Shown here one piece after another: positions 59,345 through 64,000 of a stretch of 64,000 nucleotides of DNA (the first letter of the stretch is position 1; each line of letters begins with the position of its first letter). The DNA is from Erigeron canadensis (Eukaryota > Streptophyta > Magnoliopsida > Asterales > Asteraceae). The DNA lies in assembly GCF_010389155.1 (NCBI RefSeq), contig NC_057762.1, positions 36,826,055-36,890,054 of the forward strand, in the 5' to 3' direction. The translations under genes and the position numbers were made by a program. The notes beneath the pieces were generated by a model. That model made no database searches. It had not been told where the DNA came from and worked only from the letters and a program-made list of their open reading frames with translations.

Positions 59345-59562
59345 CAAGGTATCCGTGGCGACAATAATGACGACAACGGTGGGCTGTGATGATGGCGACT
59401 ATTGGTTTTAGTGGCGGCGAGAAATAGTTGATGTAATGTAATTGAAGTAATTGAAATTAAGGACATCAGATATAATTAAATTCATTAAAAATAAAATAAT
59501 TATTTCGCATATCTAAAAAAAAAATTAGGCATAAAGTTAAAACTTTTATGTAGAGGTATAGA
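59345..59562 (-). mobile_element. Helitron-like element
   Basis: The minus strand starts TCTATACCTCTACATAAAAG. The interior has the 'GTGGCGGCGAGAAATAGTTG' plus-strand signature. The 3' end is degenerate near 59345. Confidence 0.4.
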
Positions 59563-59645
59563 TATTCATTTCCTCCAACCGAACTAACTTAAGTTGATAA
59601 ATCACATTCAACATCATTAGGTTAAGAGGTCATTTGATCCTAATT

Positions 59646-59939
59646 CATACTCAAATGATACTCGTGTGATGCGGTGATGTGATGACGACGATGTATGGTG
59701 ATGGTGGTAGTGGGCTGGCGACGTCAAATGATGTAATTAATTAATGTAAAAGTGTATGACTTAAAGGGGTAATAGAGATCTTTTATAATAGTATAAGAAA
59801 CTGATGTTGTAATTTAATATAAGGGGTTCTTTGTGATTTAATTCATTAAGATAGCTTGGTCAATATGAGTTTTTCGTTTTTCTAAACTTTCAACATGAGA
59901 CTATAATTTATATAGTACTCTGTATTATAAAAGTATAGA
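59646..59939 (-). mobile_element. Helitron-like element
   Basis: The minus strand starts TCTATACTTTTATAATACAG. The interior has 'GCGACGTCAAATGATGTAAT' (plus reading) and GATGGTGG-rich sequence. The 3' end is degenerate near 59646. Confidence 0.45.
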
Positions 59940-60917
59940 TAAATTATGTTAGCAACTTTTACGTACTACAATACATGTTTACAATAACGTATTACAAAGA
60001 TGTTGCAATATATACGTTCAATATTTTAAAATTATATTCTTTTAGTTTGATTTTATCTACATTTTCCAATCTGAATATGTTATAAGCAAGATGTATTTTT
60101 AATAATTAATAAAAGCAATATATATTTATATGTTCCCCAATATGATTTCTTGTATCTCTAGAGCATGTACCAAACATTTACGGCTACTAGGATAGTTGTA
60201 CACTGACCCCTATTGATTATTTTTAATGTCAAATATGTCACACTAACAAGAAGTCGTGCCTTCGGTTTTTGACGAGAATATTGCTCTTGTAGAGCTGTTT
60301 TATCTTTTATCAAAATAATTTTGTATATAAATGTAGAAGAAAATAGGGATATAATAAAAATATCACCTTTAATAAATAACTTAACTTACAAGTAAAAGAT
60401 ATAATTCAAAATAACTAAACATTATATTGAATGGGAACTTCCATTTAGAAGGGCTTTCACTTGTCTGGTGGGGATCTAGATTTTCTTTGACAATATTTGA
60501 TATTTTGATCTACGTTCACATTTTGTTGTTTGTGCCTTTCTTGAGTTGGTTATTATTCCGTATAAGAGTGGGAGGAAAATCTTACGACCAAGCATCCATG
60601 TGAGCAAAAAGGGTTTTTTTTTAAGACTTGGTGTGTCGTCCAAATTCACTTTATTTTATTAGAGCATGTCTTGCATATGCATTAGAATGTTGCATATATA
60701 CTATTATTCTTCTAATAATTTTGGTCATAAATGATAGTGTTTATGGACATAAAATTGTAAGATTCAAATTGTGAAATGACACAATTTTGACATCTATGAT
60801 TGTCGGTAGATGATACAAGTATGATTATATGGTGAAACCTGTCAAATAATTAAGATTTGGGAGAAGAGGAATAAAAAAGGGACATCTCATTTTTTTTCTT
60901 TACACCCATTCGCTCAT
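59940..60917. other. intergenic, nothing recognised
   Basis: AT-rich. A phrase 'ATTGAATGGGAACTTCCATT' near 60426 matches the wording of TMEM53-like gene 2 exon 1 ('AATGGGAACTTCCATTCGAA', 58834-58853) and may be a tiny fragment of it. Confidence 0.35.
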
Positions 60918-61158
60918 TTAGCAGCATGGTTGGATCAGTGGTAAACACCTTTGCCTCTGGAGACAGAGGTCATGGGTTCGATCCTCATTCCATGCAAAGG
61001 TTGGAGGACATTTTCTACCATTTAGGTAGAAACTGGAAGCAGCCTCTCTAGAGGTAAGGTCTGCCTACATCTTAACCTCCCCCATACACCGTCGAGGTAT
61101 TAAGGCTCAAAACCCGCGGAAGGCGACACTGAGCAGTTACTTACTTACTTACTTTTTT
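60918..61158 (+). mobile_element. full-length tRNA-derived SINE
   Basis: tRNA-like head with box A region 'TGGATCAGTGGTAAACACC' and box B 'GGGTTCGATCCTCAT', a body with 'GGTAGAAACTGGAAGCAGCC', and a (TTAC)n/T-rich tail. A 14-bp target duplication ACCCATTCGCTCAT is present on both sides (60904-60917 and 61159-61172). Diverged copies of the same family lie at 1371-1531 and 33960-34085. Confidence 0.85.
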
Positions 61159-61172
61159 ACCCATTCGCTCAT

Positions 61173-62960
61173 CTACGCTCTTAGCTCACCTTAATTAGTT
61201 ACCTTATCTACATAATATCCTATTAGAGCACAATTGCAAGTTTGCAACTACTAGCTAGTATCTAATGACAATGCTTATTTTGGTTATCTTGAATGATAAT
61301 TACTACCATATACCATATTTGAAAACATATATTGCAACAATCCCTGTTTATAGAAAATGAAGATCCTCTCAAGTTAAAAATAACATGAGGAGTAAGTTAA
61401 AGAGATCTTAGTCTTTAGATTAAAATCCAAAACCAAGATTAAAAAATTATTTTTAAATCTTAGCTCATAATTTTAATTCAAGAGTTAAAGATATTTACAA
61501 CTTTACCTCTCAAAGGAATCTCCATCTAATTTAGATAGACAACATAAAGAAATGGCGCAACAATAATCATTTTGCAACTCTTGTCATGACTCATGAATGC
61601 ATATCAACCTATCATTGGGGATAAATCACAAAAATACAGAATAAACCCTATATGCGAGACAATTTAATTTTGACAACGCATGTAAGTTTATATACAATTC
61701 ATACAGAAATGAATAAATTGCGAAAGATAATAATGCTAAGCTAGCATTATTAAGATCTAGCAGTACATTCCGTTCCATGGGATGAGAATCATTAAAAGGC
61801 TAACTAAAGGACTCATGAATAGTTAGTTAGCTATTTAATAGAAAACATATAAAGAGCAACTCGAGAGTTGAGGCCCCCAAAGATAGAGCTTTTTACTAAA
61901 CCAAATATCGGGCATTGACCGGCAAATACTTCATTATATGTAACCAAAAAATCAAACCAAGTAGCCAGACTCGATTGCACCATAACACATCAGGAATCTT
62001 CATCATGTACTTGGTTAGGACCCACCTAAAGTCGTTGGAAAAAAAAGTATAGTAAGGTTTTTAATTCTTATTCAATAATTCGGAAAAAATGAGCTTTTCA
62101 TCTGGCCGAGATATATGTATCCTATATAAGCTAGCCTAACCGGATTATCTAGTGATCATTTAATACCTCGATTCAAATCTTAGATCTTTTGTGAAAATGT
62201 CTAGGATATCAACCGCTAACCTACCTTGCTAATATAATCTACCTTGGATAAGACACTAATCTTAACCATCAGTCCAAGTCCCCAAACTAGGCAACATTCA
62301 ATTCTTTTTTTTATTTTTTTTTTTATTTTTATGTAAGCAATGATTCGATCAAATAGATTAGCATTGATTTTAAAGACGAGTTCATTAGTTCGATTGTCAC
62401 TTTTTGTAGGTCGGAAATTCTTTCTTAGATACGAATAAAGTTGTCTAAATTTCACATTTTTCCATACGTTGTTGAAGATGCTATTGCGTTTCATAACTCG
62501 TGGAAGACAGTATTAGATGTTACCTTTAATTTTAATTGTATTATCTATTAATTATCCGATTCCGTCTCTGTTTACATTATGATTTCGTTCACGTTTGTAA
62601 AACCCGGCCAATTTTTTTATATATATATAAATGAAAAATTCTATCAGCATTGTTTATACACGTATTCAAAGGTATACACATATTAGCACATATATACAAC
62701 TCGACCAAATGGGAAGAAACCTTTAAAACCAAAAAGATTGTGACAAAAAAAACAAAAAAAAAAACAAAAGAAACAAAATTGAAGAAAAAAAAACAAAAGA
62801 AAAAAAAAACCAAAAAAAAAAAAGAAAGAAAAAGAAAGATTGTAACAAGGAAAGACACACATGTTATGCTTGAAAGTTGAAACGAATGACAATAGGACAC
62901 TTAAACCTTAATTAGTCATTTTATGCACAAAATTCTCAACTTTACCACAACCACTTAGAG
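61173..62960. other. intergenic, nothing recognised
   Basis: Includes an A-rich, purine-rich low-complexity tract (about 62750-62840) that produces K-rich or F-rich false ORFs. No gene was seen. Confidence 0.5.
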
Positions 62961-63165
62961 TTTAGGCAACCAAATTCTCAAGTTTTACTCATGTTCTTGA
63001 GTTCGATCCTTAGGGATGCAAGTCTTGGGATTTTTCCTCTGAATATTTGTAACGGCCTATAGTCAGCATCTCAATGTCTAGGGTACGTACAAGGCTTCAC
63101 CATTATCCAGTGAGGTTTCCCTGATATCGTGTCCCGACTGAATGTTCGGATAAAAAAAAAAAAAC
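62961..63165 (+). repeat. possible SINE
   Basis: Box B-like 'GAGTTCGATCCTTAGGG', a body with 'TCCAGTGAGGTTTCCCTGAT' and a terminal A-run at about 63150-63163. No box A or target duplication was recognised. Confidence 0.35.
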
Positions 63166-64000
63166 TCGGCAAACAAAATATTTATGATATTTACATGTTT
63201 GCGTCTAGAAGACCTAGTAGGAAGACAATAAATGGCATTTTAAGAACCATTTTGGTACAAGCTAACTAGTCGACCTTCAAGGCTTCAAGTCCAAGTTTCT
63301 TCCTAGCCAATCTAGGCTTGACTATTTTTTCCTTTGTCACCAACTCTTGCAATAGCTTATCAAAATTATAAATAACTAATGGGTAAGCATAAAGCTTAGT
63401 GAATTCGATGATTATTTCACATACCATCACAAAACGATACAAACAATATATCAAGCAACGGAATTAATGAGTCCACTTCATGTGATCCCCTCATTAACCC
63501 AATTAGGTAATTTGCAAACTGAGCACCATCGTTTATGCAAATCGAGCACTAAACTTAAGATAACTACGTGCAAATCTACACCAAGTCTTTGCAAACTGAT
63601 AACTAGACTTTACATATAATCAAAGAACTTACCTAGCTTGTTAATGAAGATGAATTTATTTAGCTTGCATCACCTATTCACAATTCAATAATACATATGG
63701 TCATTTAATCAATATTGACCATAATTTCCTTCAACCGGCTTTTTAACACTAGTCATACCATAACGCATCAAATCCATATTGGCCATTTTCTTATTGATAT
63801 CTTATTTTCAAACTCAAAAATCTCAACTTGAATTTACTAGTTTCTTGTAAAACTTCTATAAGAAAATATATGTACAATATCAATAATTAGTAAATTTCTA
63901 TAAACCAATCCAACCCGCAACCTTTATTCAACAACCCATCTCAATTTATCATCTATATATTGGATCATATCAACACAATCACGATGAATTCTATCAGAAT
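63166..64000. other. intergenic end of window, no gene confirmed
   Basis: A 62-codon minus ORF (63266-63454), ending LLQELVTKEKIVKPRLARKK and a few more residues, is unrecognised and may be chance. Nothing else was seen. Confidence 0.4.

Noticed and set aside
62589..62900. F-rich and K-rich overlapping ORFs
   Set aside because: Produced by an A-rich low-complexity tract on both strands.
63266..63454. 62-codon minus-strand ORF with a charged C-terminus
   Set aside because: No known domain, no neighbouring exon and no splice context, so left as unrecognised.
1..64000. tRNA, rRNA or CRISPR loci
   Set aside because: tRNA-like box A/B pairs occur only in SINE-like contexts without a full cloverleaf. 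No rRNA similarity or spaced repeat array was seen.

Overview
The window is nuclear DNA of a flowering plant, almost certainly a eudicot. It is AT-rich, has short exons with GT-AG introns, and carries a ZF-HD transcription factor, a RADIALIS-like MYB, a plant-type Copia retrotransposon and many Helitron, MITE and SINE relics. The species and family cannot be fixed from sequence alone.

Seven multi- or single-exon protein genes read cleanly end to end. From left to right they are: a zinc-finger homeodomain protein (+, 11.3-12.1 kb); a secreted-type LEA protein (-, 14.5-16.6 kb, three exons, with two ABRE motifs upstream); a TMEM53-like/DUF829 alpha/beta-hydrolase (+, 27.6-33.7 kb); ATAD3, a mitochondrial AAA+ ATPase (+, 36.4-40.8 kb, eight exons); APC10/DOC1 of the anaphase-promoting complex (+, 46.4-48.7 kb, six exons); cytosolic phosphopantetheine adenylyltransferase of CoA synthesis (-, 50.2-52.9 kb, six exons, one with a GC donor); and a second TMEM53-like gene (-, 56.5-59.1 kb). 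A RADIALIS-like single-MYB gene lies at 42.9-43.2 kb (-). The two TMEM53-like genes are paralogues in inverted orientation with identical intron phases. They bracket ATAD3, RADIALIS-like, APC10 and PPAT.

The rest is mobile-element territory. 0-10 kb holds Helitron termini, a tRNA-derived SINE and three inverted-repeat elements. 18.6-24.6 kb looks like a minus-strand Helitron whose interior is a mosaic of foreign gene fragments: a plastid GAPDH subunit B exon with stops, the C-terminal piece of an APF1-type aspartyl protease, and several unrecognised exon-like pieces. Intron 3 of the first TMEM53-like gene holds a young, non-autonomous Copia element (gag-protease only, two 619-bp LTRs). A perfect 96-bp direct repeat abuts both LTRs, in place of the usual ~5-bp target duplication. 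This is the most unusual structure in the window.

Other notable structures are three hAT-like elements built from arrays of short inverted motifs, a Tourist-type MITE nested inside another, and about ten short Helitron relics that seem to belong to one family. Outside the listed genes I found no convincing coding sequence. No tRNA, rRNA or CRISPR locus was recognised.
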